A stretch of DNA of 64,000 nt from Haloterrigena gelatinilytica (GTDB lineage: Archaea; Halobacteriota; Halobacteria; Halobacteriales; Natrialbaceae), in assembly GCF_013342145.1 (NCBI RefSeq), contig NZ_JABUQZ010000001.1:496001-560000 (forward strand), written 5' to 3'. The translations under genes and the position numbers were made by a program. This document shows, in pieces, positions 15,432 through 23,130 of this stretch. Under the pieces are notes generated by a model, which was not told the origin of the DNA, did not search any database, and saw only the letters and a list, made by a program, of their open reading frames with translations. Each line of letters opens with the position of its first letter. Positions within the stretch are counted from its first letter, which is position 1.

Positions 15432-17183
15432 TCAGTGGAGGAACTCGCGCAGTTCGTCGAGCTCCCAGGTGTTGATGACGTCCTCGGGCTCGGCCCAGCC
15501 GCGCCGGGCGGTGTGGACGCCCCAGCGCATGTACTCGAGCGTCGACGGCTGGTGGGCGTCGGTGTTGACGGCGATCGGGGCGCCCTCCTCGAGGGCGGCC
15601 TGGACGGCGCTGCCCCAGAGGTCGAGTCGGCGCGGGTTCGCGTTGACCTCGAGGGCGGTGCCGTGTTCGGCCGCGGCCGCGCCGAGCGCGGCGGCGTCGA
15701 ACTCCAGTCCCGAGCGCTCGTTGAGCAGGCGACCGCTGGGATGGCCGAGCACGTCGATCGCCGGGTTCTCGGCGGCGCGGACGAGCCGCTCGGTGGCCGT
15801 CTCCGCATCTTGGCTGAGCGCGCTGTGGGTCGAGGCGACGATCACGTCCAGCGCCTCGATCACCTCCTCGGTGAGACCGATCTCGCCGTCGGCGTCGACG
15901 TTAGCTTCGATGCCGGCGAGGACCTCGACGTCCGCGGCGGCGGCGACCTCGCGGATCGCCTCGACCTGTTCGAGGATTTCGGTGTCCGAGAGCCCCATCC
16001 CGCCGACGATGCCGGGGCCCTCGGCGTGGTCGGCGACGCCGTAGTAGTCGTAGCCCAGCTCCGCGGCGGCGTCGACCATCGCCTCGATCGGGGTGTTCCC
16101 GTCGGACCACTCGGTGTGGGTGTGGAGGTCGCCGCGGATATCGTCGCGCTCGAGTAAGTCCGGCAGGTCGCCGTTCTCGGCGGCGGCGATCTCGCCGCGA
16201 TCCTCGCGGAGTTCCGGCGGGATCCAGGGAAGGCCGAGGGCCTCGTACATCCCCTCCTCGGTCTCGCCGGCGACGCGCTCGCCGACGCGCTGCCCTGCCT
16301 CGTGGTCCTCGACATCGCTCACGTCGAAGGCGCCGTACTCGTTCAGCTTCATCCCGCGGTCGATCGCGTAGTTGCGAAGCGCGACGTTGTGGTCCTTGCT
16401 CCCAGTGAAGTACTGCAGCGCGGAGCCGAACTCCTCGGGGACGACCACCCGCAGGTCGACCCGGATCTCGCCGACGCGGACGCTGGCCTTCTCCGGGCCG
16501 GACTCGATCTCGCTGTCGACCGAGTCCCAGCCGACGAACGCCTCGATCACGGCCTCGCCGTCCTCGGTCGCGACGAGGGCGTCCACGTCGCCGATCGTCT
16601 CGCGCCAGCGCCGGATCGAGCCGGCGACCTCGCAGCGCTCGACCGCCTCGAGGCCGCGGAGGAACGCGAGCACGTCGTCGGCGAGCGGCCGGGCCTCGCC
16701 CAGCAACTGCCGCTGACCGACCTCCCGCGCGAAGTCGATGTTCTCGCGGATGTTCTGTTCGGTTTTCGGGCCGAAGCCCTTGACCTCCTGAATCTCGCCT
16801 GCCTCGGCGGCCTCTTCGAGGTCGTCCAGCGTCTCGATCCCCAGTTCGCGGTAGAGTTTCCCCGCGGTCTTGGGGCCGACGCCCTCGATGCGCGTGATGT
16901 CGGCGATGTCGATCGGGAGCTCCGCGCGCAGTTCCTCGAGTTCCTCGATCTCGCCGGTTTCGACGTACTCGACGACCTTCGAGGCGATGGCGTCGCCGAC
17001 GCCGTCGATCTCCTCCAGTATCTCCTCGTCGCCGGCCTCGACGCGGTCGGCGATCGGGACGGGATGAGCGCCGATGTTCTCGGCCGCGCGCCGGTAGGCG
17101 CGGGGCTTGTACTCGACGTCATTGGCCTCGAGCAGGTCGGCGAACTCCTCGAATCGGCCGGCGATTTCGGCGTTGGTCGCCAT
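15432..17183 (-). CDS. polX: DNA polymerase X family protein with PHP domain (PolX)
   Basis: This is a 583-residue repair polymerase. It begins with an 8-kDa-like lyase region and helix-hairpin-helix motifs (DGVGDAIASK, EGVGPKTAGK). The polymerase nucleotidyltransferase motif is GSIRRWRETIGDVD (about residues 188-201), with the third Asp in RVDLRV. The C-terminal PHP domain begins DLHTHTEWSDG and continues through VADHAEG, GIEANV, STHSAL, GHPSG and NTDAHQ. The fused PHP domain gives 3'-5' exonuclease and phosphatase activity in bacterial relatives. It is used in gap-filling and base-excision repair. Its start abuts the stop of the upstream DUF5788-like gene, so they share a transcript. Confidence 0.93.
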   Translation of the reverse strand: MATNAEIAGRFEEFADLLEANDVEYKPRAYRRAAENIGAHPVPIADRVEAGDEEILEEIDGVGDAIASKVVEYVETGEIEELEELRAELPIDIADITRIEGVGPKTAGKLYRELGIETLDDLEEAAEAGEIQEVKGFGPKTEQNIRENIDFAREVGQRQLLGEARPLADDVLAFLRGLEAVERCEVAGSIRRWRETIGDVDALVATEDGEAVIEAFVGWDSVDSEIESGPEKASVRVGEIRVDLRVVVPEEFGSALQYFTGSKDHNVALRNYAIDRGMKLNEYGAFDVSDVEDHEAGQRVGERVAGETEEGMYEALGLPWIPPELREDRGEIAAAENGDLPDLLERDDIRGDLHTHTEWSDGNTPIEAMVDAAAELGYDYYGVADHAEGPGIVGGMGLSDTEILEQVEAIREVAAAADVEVLAGIEANVDADGEIGLTEEVIEALDVIVASTHSALSQDAETATERLVRAAENPAIDVLGHPSGRLLNERSGLEFDAAALGAAAAEHGTALEVNANPRRLDLWGSAVQAALEEGAPIAVNTDAHQPSTLEYMRWGVHTARRGWAEPEDVINTWELDELREFLH

Positions 17184-17624
17184 CTACCGACCCCTCCGCG
17201 AGGCGCCGCCGTCGTCCTCTCCGAGCGCCTTCTTCAGGAACGACATCCAGCGCTTGCGGTCCTGGGCACGCTGGGCCTGCTGTTCGCGCTCGAGGTCCGT
17301 CGGGCCGAGGCTCTCGAGGGCGTTCAACGCGCGATCGATGCCGATGATGCTCCCCGCGAGTTCCTCGCCCTTCTCGCGGGTGATGTCGCCCTCCTCGATG
17401 GCCTCGAGGCGCTCGAGGCGTTCCCGTCGCAGGTTCCGTTTGGCCTGCTCGACGCGGTCGCGCTCGCCCGAGGGGATCGTCTCGCGGCGCTTGATCTCGA
17501 AGACGAAGGTTCGGAGGTCGATCTCCTCGCCCTGGACCGTGATCGTCTCCGGGATGTCCGCGCCGACGGTCGCCCCCTCGCGCTCGACGCGCTCGAGCAA
17601 CTGCTTGCGCTCGTACTCTTGCAC
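17184..17624 (-). CDS. DUF5788-like conserved haloarchaeal protein
   Basis: This is a 146-residue charged protein, mostly helical, with an early hydrophobic strand (DLRTFVFEIKRRETI) and a basic C-terminus. The GTG at 17624 is chosen because the upstream ATG at 17651 falls inside the TATA-like element. Its stop immediately precedes the polX ATG with no spacing, so polX is co-translated. Function is unknown; the operon with PolX and a Mut7-C RNase hints at nucleic-acid metabolism. Confidence 0.75.
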   Translation of the reverse strand: MQEYERKQLLERVEREGATVGADIPETITVQGEEIDLRTFVFEIKRRETIPSGERDRVEQAKRNLRRERLERLEAIEEGDITREKGEELAGSIIGIDRALNALESLGPTDLEREQQAQRAQDRKRWMSFLKKALGEDDGGASRRGR

Positions 17625-17650
17625 GCCTCGATATGAGGGTCCCGGGAGCA

Positions 17651-17658
17651 AAAATGTA
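17651..17658 (-). promoter_or_regulatory. TATA box of the DUF5788-like-polX operon
   Basis: ACATTTTT on the minus strand lies about 29 bases before the GTG at 17624, consistent with a near-leaderless transcript. The ATG at 17651 lies within it. Confidence 0.5.
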
Positions 17659-17916
17659 CAGTCCGACGTCGGAGCGATCGGCAGCGTCGATCGGTGGCCG
17701 GTAGCCGGTGGTCGACCGCCGGAGGAGAGCTAGCGCGCCGATGCGGCGTCGCATCACCGACCGTAACGGTTCGTACGACCGGACTACCAGACGAGAATTA
17801 CTGATCAGCGAATCGAAACTCGAGCGTACGGCGGCGAATCACCGCGTCTGCTGCCGGCGTTCGGTGCGAGGAACGAACCCCAAATCCCTTAGCGGTGCCA
17901 CACATACCCCCGGTCA

Positions 17917-18837
17917 ATGGCCAAGTGCGACGTGTGTGGCAAAGACGAAAGCATGCCCTACAACTGTCGGCACTGCGGGGGGACCTTCTGTGCCGACCAC
18001 CGGCTGCCGGAGAACCACGACTGTACCGGGCTCCAGGACTGGAACGACCCCCAGGGAGTCTTCGACAGCGGCTTCGACGACTCGGTCAACGGCGGTGGCG
18101 GGACCTCGAAGGCCTCGAGCCTCGCTGACAAGATCCCGATAAACACGGGTGCCGGCGGACCGTTAGCCTACTTCCGCGGGAACATGACCTACACGTTCCT
18201 CGCGCTGATCTGGCTCACGTTCCTCGCTCAGTTGATCGTGGGGCTGTTCGGGAGCCGCACCCTCTACGAGTCGCTGTTCCTGCTGACGTCCTGGAACGTC
18301 GAATACGTCTGGACGTGGGTCACGTCTATCTTCTCCCACAGCACGAATAACTTGATGCACATCGTCGGAAACAGCATCGTGATCTTCTTCTTCGGCCCGC
18401 TCGTCGAGCGGTACGTCGGGTCGAGGGATTTCGCGATCCTGTTCGTCGTCAGCGGCGTCCTCGCCGGGCTCAGTCAGGTCTTGATTTCGATCGCACAGGG
18501 GTACCCGACCGCCGTCCTCGGAGCCAGCGGCGCCGCACTCGCTATCATGGGCGTCCTGACGATCCTGAACCCCGATCTCAAGGTCTACCTGTACTTCATT
18601 CTCCCGGTCCCGATCTGGCTGCTCACGGCCGGCTACGCCCTCATCAGCATCACCTTCCTCTCCGGCGTGATCGGCGGCGGCGGCGGGATCGCACACGGCG
18701 CCCACCTCGTCGGCCTCGCGATCGGCCTCGCCTACGGCCAGTACATCAAGCAAAACCGGAACGTCAGCGCGCCGAACCGACTCGAGTTCGGAGGCGGTGG
18801 CGGTCCGGGCGGTCCCGGCGGTCGCCGTCGGTTCTAA
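17917..18837 (+). CDS. Rhomboid-family intramembrane serine protease with N-terminal AN1 zinc finger
   Basis: This is a 306-residue protein. Residues 1-45 form an AN1-type finger (CDVCGKDESMPYNC, then CGGTFCADH and an ENHDC end). A flexible Gly-rich linker precedes a six-helix membrane core. The catalytic serine is in GASGAALA and the histidine in AHGAHLVG. HIVGNSIVIFFFG supplies the conserved HxxxN element. The C-terminus is a Gly/Pro-rich tail. Rhomboids cut membrane proteins inside the bilayer. The AN1 finger could recruit substrates or ubiquitin-like proteins, which is inference. A TATA-like CCCTTAGC lies about 28 bases upstream. Confidence 0.9.
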   Translation: MAKCDVCGKDESMPYNCRHCGGTFCADHRLPENHDCTGLQDWNDPQGVFDSGFDDSVNGGGGTSKASSLADKIPINTGAGGPLAYFRGNMTYTFLALIWLTFLAQLIVGLFGSRTLYESLFLLTSWNVEYVWTWVTSIFSHSTNNLMHIVGNSIVIFFFGPLVERYVGSRDFAILFVVSGVLAGLSQVLISIAQGYPTAVLGASGAALAIMGVLTILNPDLKVYLYFILPVPIWLLTAGYALISITFLSGVIGGGGGIAHGAHLVGLAIGLAYGQYIKQNRNVSAPNRLEFGGGGGPGGPGGRRRF

Positions 18838-18913
18838 CCGCTCGCTTCCCTCGCCGTTTCGTATCGTGCAACCCGGACACTGATTTTCGCTCGCTGCCAA
18901 CGTCCGCGTATCG

Positions 18914-19711
18914 ATGCCCACGGCCCGGCCCGACCTCGTTCCCGACGCCTCGCTCGAGCGCGACGACATGGAAGCCATGCAGCGCGAAATCGCCGACGCC
19001 GCGGCGTTCGAGGACGACTTCGACTTCGATCCCGCGACCCTCGGCGATCCGCTCGCGGCGGCCTCGAGCGGCGCGGACCCGCCCACCGTCGTCGGCGTCG
19101 ATCAGTCGTTTCTCACGAACGAGGCGGGCGATCAGGACCGCGCCCTGAGCGCCGTCGTCGCCATGCGCGGCGGCGAGGTGATCGAGCGCGTCCACGCCGT
19201 GACGCCCCTCGATATTCCCTACATTCCGGGGCTTCTCTCCTTCCGCGAGGGACGGCCGATCCTCGCGGCGCTCGAGGAACTCTCGGTCGACCCCGATCTG
19301 ATCCTCTTCGACGGCAGCGGCCGCATCCACTTCCGGCAGGCGGGCATCGCGACCCACATGGGCGTCGTCCGCGACGTACCCAGCATCGGCGTCGCGAAGA
19401 GCCTGCTCTGTGGCACCCCGGCGGGAGACACCGAGAACCTCCCCGAAGGAGTTCGCGTGCCGATCGAGGCGAACTCGAGGGTCGACGCGCCCGACGGCAC
19501 GCTGCTGGGCTACGCGGTCCAGACGCGCCAGTACGACTCGCCGAACCGGTACATCAACCCGCTGTACGTCAGCCCCGGCCACCGCGTCGGTCCCGAAACG
19601 GCGGCCGACGCCGCGCTCGCGCTCGCCTCGTCGTACAAACTCCCCGAACCCGTCCGACTCGCGGACAACTACGCGGACGAGGCGAAGCGGAACCTCGACG
19701 GGGGCACCTGA
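18914..19711 (+). CDS. nfi: Endonuclease V
   Basis: This is a 265-residue repair nuclease that nicks DNA one base 3' of deaminated adenine (inosine). Family landmarks are GVDQSF with the first metal Asp, PYIPGLLSFRE, the LFDGSGRIHFRQAG segment (usual form DGxGxxHPR) and GVAKSLLCG. The first 55 residues form an acidic haloarchaeal extension before the core. It sits alone downstream of the rhomboid gene with a 76-base gap. Confidence 0.92.
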   Translation: MPTARPDLVPDASLERDDMEAMQREIADAAAFEDDFDFDPATLGDPLAAASSGADPPTVVGVDQSFLTNEAGDQDRALSAVVAMRGGEVIERVHAVTPLDIPYIPGLLSFREGRPILAALEELSVDPDLILFDGSGRIHFRQAGIATHMGVVRDVPSIGVAKSLLCGTPAGDTENLPEGVRVPIEANSRVDAPDGTLLGYAVQTRQYDSPNRYINPLYVSPGHRVGPETAADAALALASSYKLPEPVRLADNYADEAKRNLDGGT

Positions 19712-19748
19712 CGGAAAGAACACGGGTCCGGACCGCCGATTCGCGTCG

Positions 19749-20645
19749 CTACGCCGTCGGCAGGAGCCGCCGAATCCGGCGGCGGATCGGCCCGCCGACG
19801 GTTTCGCCGTCGCGGGCGAGGATCATCGTTCGGTCGGTCCGACGCGCCACCGTCCGCGGGATCGACCCGACGAGGCGGCGGTGAATCGCCCCCTGGCGCG
19901 TCGCGCCGAATACGAGCACGTCGTAGTCGGCCGTGATCTCGACCAGTCGCTCGGCGACGTCGTCGCCCTCGTCGACCAGCGACTCCGTCCGAACGCTCGG
20001 ACCCGGCGCCGCCTCGAGGGACGCCGCCGCGTCCGCGAGGAACTCGCGCGCCGCGGCCGGGTCGGTGTCGGAATCGACGACCGACCGGAGGACCACGGTC
20101 GCGTCGTTGCGCGAAGCGATCGCTTTCGCCACGCCGACCGCCGGACCGACGTGCGGACCGCCCGCGACCGGGACCAGGATCGAGTCGACGCCGTCGGCTT
20201 CGCTGCCGATGCGCTCGACGTAGAGGTCACAGGGGGCCCGCTCGAGGAGGCGATCGACCGTCGTCCCGAGGACGGCGTTCGTGCGACGCGTCCGGTCCTC
20301 CCAGCCGACGACGAGCGCCCGCGGATCGGTCCGTTCGACCGCCGTGAGGATCCCGTCCGCGACGGATTGGCTGACGACCAGTTCGCCGGAGACGGCGACG
20401 TCGTCGGGCGCGACGTCGACCGCGCGGTCGACGATATCCCGACTGCGCCCCGAGTACCGTTCGATGATCGCCTCGTCCGAGTAGACGGCGAAGGGCGAGT
20501 CGCGGGACTTGACGACGATCGAGACGATCCGGACCGCGCTCCCGCTCGCTCGAGCGAGGTCGCCGGCCGTCCGGACTAACTGGGCGGCGTGCTCGGGATT
20601 CGCGACCGCGACCAGTATCGGGCGTTCCGTCGTCGCGCCGGTCAT
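19749..20645 (-). CDS. Tandem-domain universal stress protein (UspA family)
   Basis: This is a 298-residue protein with two UspA domains. The first is residues 1-150 (PILVAVANPEHAAQL, then LVVGWEDRTRR). The second is about 160-298 (SILVPVAGGPHVG). The second domain has a nucleotide-binding loop of the form GATRQG followed by GSIPRTV, so ATP binding there is possible. The first domain's loop is less regular. The role is a soluble stress-response or regulatory protein. It is convergent with the endonuclease V gene and divergent from the SDR gene. Confidence 0.85.
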   Translation of the reverse strand: MTGATTERPILVAVANPEHAAQLVRTAGDLARASGSAVRIVSIVVKSRDSPFAVYSDEAIIERYSGRSRDIVDRAVDVAPDDVAVSGELVVSQSVADGILTAVERTDPRALVVGWEDRTRRTNAVLGTTVDRLLERAPCDLYVERIGSEADGVDSILVPVAGGPHVGPAVGVAKAIASRNDATVVLRSVVDSDTDPAAAREFLADAAASLEAAPGPSVRTESLVDEGDDVAERLVEITADYDVLVFGATRQGAIHRRLVGSIPRTVARRTDRTMILARDGETVGGPIRRRIRRLLPTA

Positions 20646-20800
20646 GTGTGTTACTTCACGCCACGGGAGTGAATAGTTCTCGGTGCGATTCCGTGACAGT
20701 CAGCGCTCGGAACGAATTCGGGGTTTTCGTCTCGATCGAACAGTACGATCAGCGCGACAAACCGTCGCTACTTAGGTATCGGCTCTCGAACCTGTCGCGT

Positions 20801-21754
20801 ATGGCCACCGCTGAGGACGTCGAGGGAACCGACGAGGACGGGCCGGAAGGCACCGTCGTCGAGGAGGATCGCGAGACGGCACGGGACGGCGGCGAACCCG
20901 TCGGCGACGAGGACGACCGCTACACCCGCAAGAAGTCCGTCCTGATCACCGGCTGTTCGTCCGGCATCGGGCGCGCCACCGCGGCCGCGTTCCTGCGCGA
21001 GGACTGGCAGGTGTTCGCGACCGCGCGCGATCCCGAGGACATCGCGGACCTCGAGGACGCGGGCTGTACGACCTTCGCGTTGGACGTCACCGATCCCGAC
21101 CAGGTCGCGCGGGCGGTCGAGCGGGTCGTCGACGTCGCCGGCGCGATCGACTGTCTGGTCAACAACGCGGGCTACGCCCAGATGGGGCCGATAGAAGACG
21201 TCGCGACGTCGGATCTCCACCGCCAGTTCGACGTCAACGTCTACGGCCCCCACCGGCTCGCCCGCGCCGCCCTCCCTCACATGCGCGCCCAGGGCGCCGG
21301 CCGAATCATCAACGTCTCGAGCGTCGTCGGCCGGGTCTCGTTCCCCGGTTCGGGCGCCTACTCGGGGTCGAAACACGCCCTCGAGGCGATGAGCGACTCC
21401 CTGCGGGCGGAGGTCGAGGAGTTCGGCATCGACGTCACCGTGATCGAGCCCGGTCCGGTCGACACGAACTTCAGCGACCGCGTCGACGATGAACTGCCCG
21501 AATCGGAGCGGACGCCCGCCTACGAGTCGCTGTACGAGATCTACGGCGAGATGCAACTGATCGGCGGCGGGAACGGCGGCCCCTTCGCCTCCAGCCCCGA
21601 AGACGTCGCCGCGGCGATCCTCGAGTCCGCCACGACGTCCGAACCGCCCGCGCGGTATCCGGTCGGACCGCTGGCTCAGTACGGCGTCTACGCGCGATTC
21701 CTGCCGGACCCGCTGCGCGACGCGGGCTACAAACTCCTCCGAAAACTGGTTTGA
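20801..21754 (+). CDS. Short-chain dehydrogenase/reductase with acidic N-terminal extension
   Basis: This is a 317-residue classical SDR. After a very acidic 40-residue extension, the Rossmann fold begins with the cofactor loop TGCSSGIG, followed by NNAGYAQMG, a catalytic Ser in INVSSVVGRV and YSGSK (Tyr and Lys of the active site). The arginine of ATARDPED suggests a preference for NADP. Substrate is unknown; the PGPVDTNF segment is typical of the family. The ATG at 20801 is chosen over upstream starts because residues before it are compositionally unlike the rest. Confidence 0.85.
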   Translation: MATAEDVEGTDEDGPEGTVVEEDRETARDGGEPVGDEDDRYTRKKSVLITGCSSGIGRATAAAFLREDWQVFATARDPEDIADLEDAGCTTFALDVTDPDQVARAVERVVDVAGAIDCLVNNAGYAQMGPIEDVATSDLHRQFDVNVYGPHRLARAALPHMRAQGAGRIINVSSVVGRVSFPGSGAYSGSKHALEAMSDSLRAEVEEFGIDVTVIEPGPVDTNFSDRVDDELPESERTPAYESLYEIYGEMQLIGGGNGGPFASSPEDVAAAILESATTSEPPARYPVGPLAQYGVYARFLPDPLRDAGYKLLRKLV

Positions 21755-22005
21755 AACGCTCGGTACTCGAGTTCAGTTGTGACGGCGTCCGTGCGATCGA
21801 CGGAGCCCCTCACCCCGTCGAGAAACGGCGAGAACGTTCTTCTCCCGCTACAACTGAACAACTGCGACTGCGCTTTTGCGGACGGGGGTGCATCTGCCGG
21901 ATGGCGACACGACCCCACTCGGAGTGACGAACTGATTTGATAAGTGTAACAGTACCTGAATAACTATCCGAGACACAGTCAGTAGCGATTCGACGGGTAG
22001 ATACG
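21755..22005. other. Gene-free stretch with a 10-base inverted repeat
   Basis: No convincing frame was seen. GTTCAGTTGT at 21771-21780 is the exact reverse complement of ACAACTGAAC at 21850-21859, giving an 89-base unit with terminal inverted repeats. No target-site duplication is obvious. It may be a small degraded mobile element. Confidence 0.4.
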
Positions 22006-22060
22006 AGTCTAACCCGCTCCACGTGGGTATCCTCCTGCTTCAGCGCGGGAGGGGTGTCAA
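22006..22060 (+). mobile_element. Possible relic of an IS200/IS605 (IS1341-type) right end
   Basis: The stretch has CCACGTGG (22019-22026), then CCTCC (22031-22035) pairing with GGAGG (22048-22052), then GGTGTCAA. From memory, haloarchaeal TnpB-encoding elements often end in a CCTCC...GGAGG...GTCAA arrangement, and that end also forms the 3' part of the TnpB guide RNA. No tnpA or tnpB frame exists nearby. The assignment rests on this pattern alone. Confidence 0.4.
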
Positions 22061-22067
22061 CAGAAGA

Positions 22068-22075
22068 CTTATACA
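22068..22075 (+). promoter_or_regulatory. TATA box of the first zinc-ribbon microprotein gene
   Basis: CTTATACA is centred 26 bases before the ATG at 22098, the expected spacing for a leaderless transcript, and supports a real gene there. Confidence 0.55.
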
Positions 22076-22097
22076 GTCTTTCTGATCACAATCCAGT

Positions 22098-22220
22098 ATG
22101 GTTCGGTATCCTGATGGTAGCTGTTCTGACTGTGGGGAGCGGAAATTCACTCGGATTGATGGCTCTCCTCGGTGCCCAAACTGTGAACAACTCCGACGTA
22201 TGGAGGGCGGCAGGGTCTAG
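22098..22220 (+). CDS. 40-residue zinc-ribbon microprotein A
   Basis: The product is 40 residues long. It has CSDCG near residue 9 and CPNCE near residue 28, the spacing of a single zinc ribbon, with the GERKFTR segment between them. A TATA box 26 bases upstream supports expression. Microprotein B on the opposite strand shares the CxxCGERK(x)FTR core. Haloarchaea encode many such CPxCG-type small proteins. No function can be stated. Confidence 0.6.
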   Translation: MVRYPDGSCSDCGERKFTRIDGSPRCPNCEQLRRMEGGRV

Positions 22221-22278
22221 AGAAAATCGAGTCGTCGGAGCGTAGGTAGGGTGCTGTGGACCACCGCGCCCGCGGTAG

Positions 22279-22419
22279 TCACACGTTGTAGCGCTCGCGA
22301 CAGTCGTCGCAGATCAGTCTAGTAAACCGCTTCCGTTCCCCGCAGGCGTGGCAGAGCCGCCGCCACTCGAAGACCAGGTCGATCTCCCTGATCGCGTCGG
22401 TCGTGTCCGTGTCCCCCAT
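22279..22419 (-). CDS. 46-residue zinc-ribbon microprotein B
   Basis: The product is 46 residues long. An acidic helical start (GDTDTTDAIREIDLVFEW) is followed by CHACGERKRFTR and a second pair, CDDC, near the C-terminus, completing a zinc ribbon. It is convergent with microprotein A, with 58 bases between the stop codons, and shares its central motif, so the two probably arose by duplication. A TATA-like TTTAACA lies about 41 bases upstream (near 22460). Confidence 0.6.
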   Translation of the reverse strand: MGDTDTTDAIREIDLVFEWRRLCHACGERKRFTRLICDDCRERYNV

Positions 22420-22757
22420 TCGAGTATCGCCTCGTGCGGGGCCATCACGTCATCAGTGTTAAATGATATTCTCACCAACAATTCTCGAAACTGCGCCGTT
22501 CAATTTGTCGATAAATGTGTTGAGATTCGAACGGTATCGACGAAACAGACCGGTCGACCGAATATGTGCGTGCGAGTCGGGGAGAATCGACGTACCGGGT
22601 GAGCCGGCAGCCAGCCACGGCGAGCGGAACTCGACCGCGCGACGGACGCCCGTTCGAGCGGCGAGACGCGGGAATCGAGTACGGTCGGTGAGCGACTGGA
22701 TGCCACGGGGTTGTGCGATGAGCTATGGGACGTCGCTCGCCGCTCGAGGGTGTCCGA
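22420..22757. other. Gene-free stretch between microprotein B and the winged-helix gene
   Basis: Open frames here overlap the winged-helix gene or are Arg-rich shadows. The left part (22455-22530) is AT-rich and should hold the promoter of microprotein B. Nothing else was recognised. Confidence 0.4.
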
Positions 22758-23033
22758 TCAGTCGGCGGGGTTCGTCGACCGCTGCCGGCCGACGGTCGCG
22801 TCGTCGGGCGTCGGCGCGCTCGAGTCGAGGTCGGCCTCGACGAGCGCGTACGCACCGCCGGTACAGCGACGGACGTATCCGGCCCGCTGGAGCGCCCGGC
22901 AGTGGCGCTCGACGGTGAGCGGATGCGTCTCGAGGGCCGTCGCTAGTTCGGTGGTCGTCGCTTGACTCGTCTCTGCGAGCGCCTCGAGGATCCCTCGGGC
23001 CCGCTCCTGCTGTGTGAACTCGCGGCCTGGCAT
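22758..23033 (-). CDS. Small winged-helix DNA-binding protein
   Basis: This is a 91-residue protein. Residues 8-60 form a winged helix: ERARGILEALAE, then a helix-turn-helix (TTELATALETHPLTVERHCRALQ) and a wing (GYVRRCTGGAYALV). The C-terminal tail is disordered. It is a likely transcription regulator without an effector domain. It follows the DASS transporter gene on the same strand after 97 bases, so it may report on or control that transporter, which is inference. Confidence 0.75.
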   Translation of the reverse strand: MPGREFTQQERARGILEALAETSQATTTELATALETHPLTVERHCRALQRAGYVRRCTGGAYALVEADLDSSAPTPDDATVGRQRSTNPAD

Positions 23034-23130
23034 ACCGTCTCACACGAACGAACTGCCGCCGACAGTATGAACCTCACACCCGGTTCCCAACCGCTCGGAA
23101 TCCGGTTACCAATGGAAATCCGATTGCGTC

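Noticed and set aside
22054-22245. 63-residue hydrophobic frame overlapping microprotein A
   Set aside because: The alternative frame from 22098 has two CxxC pairs and a perfectly placed TATA box; this one has neither and starts inside the transposon-like end.
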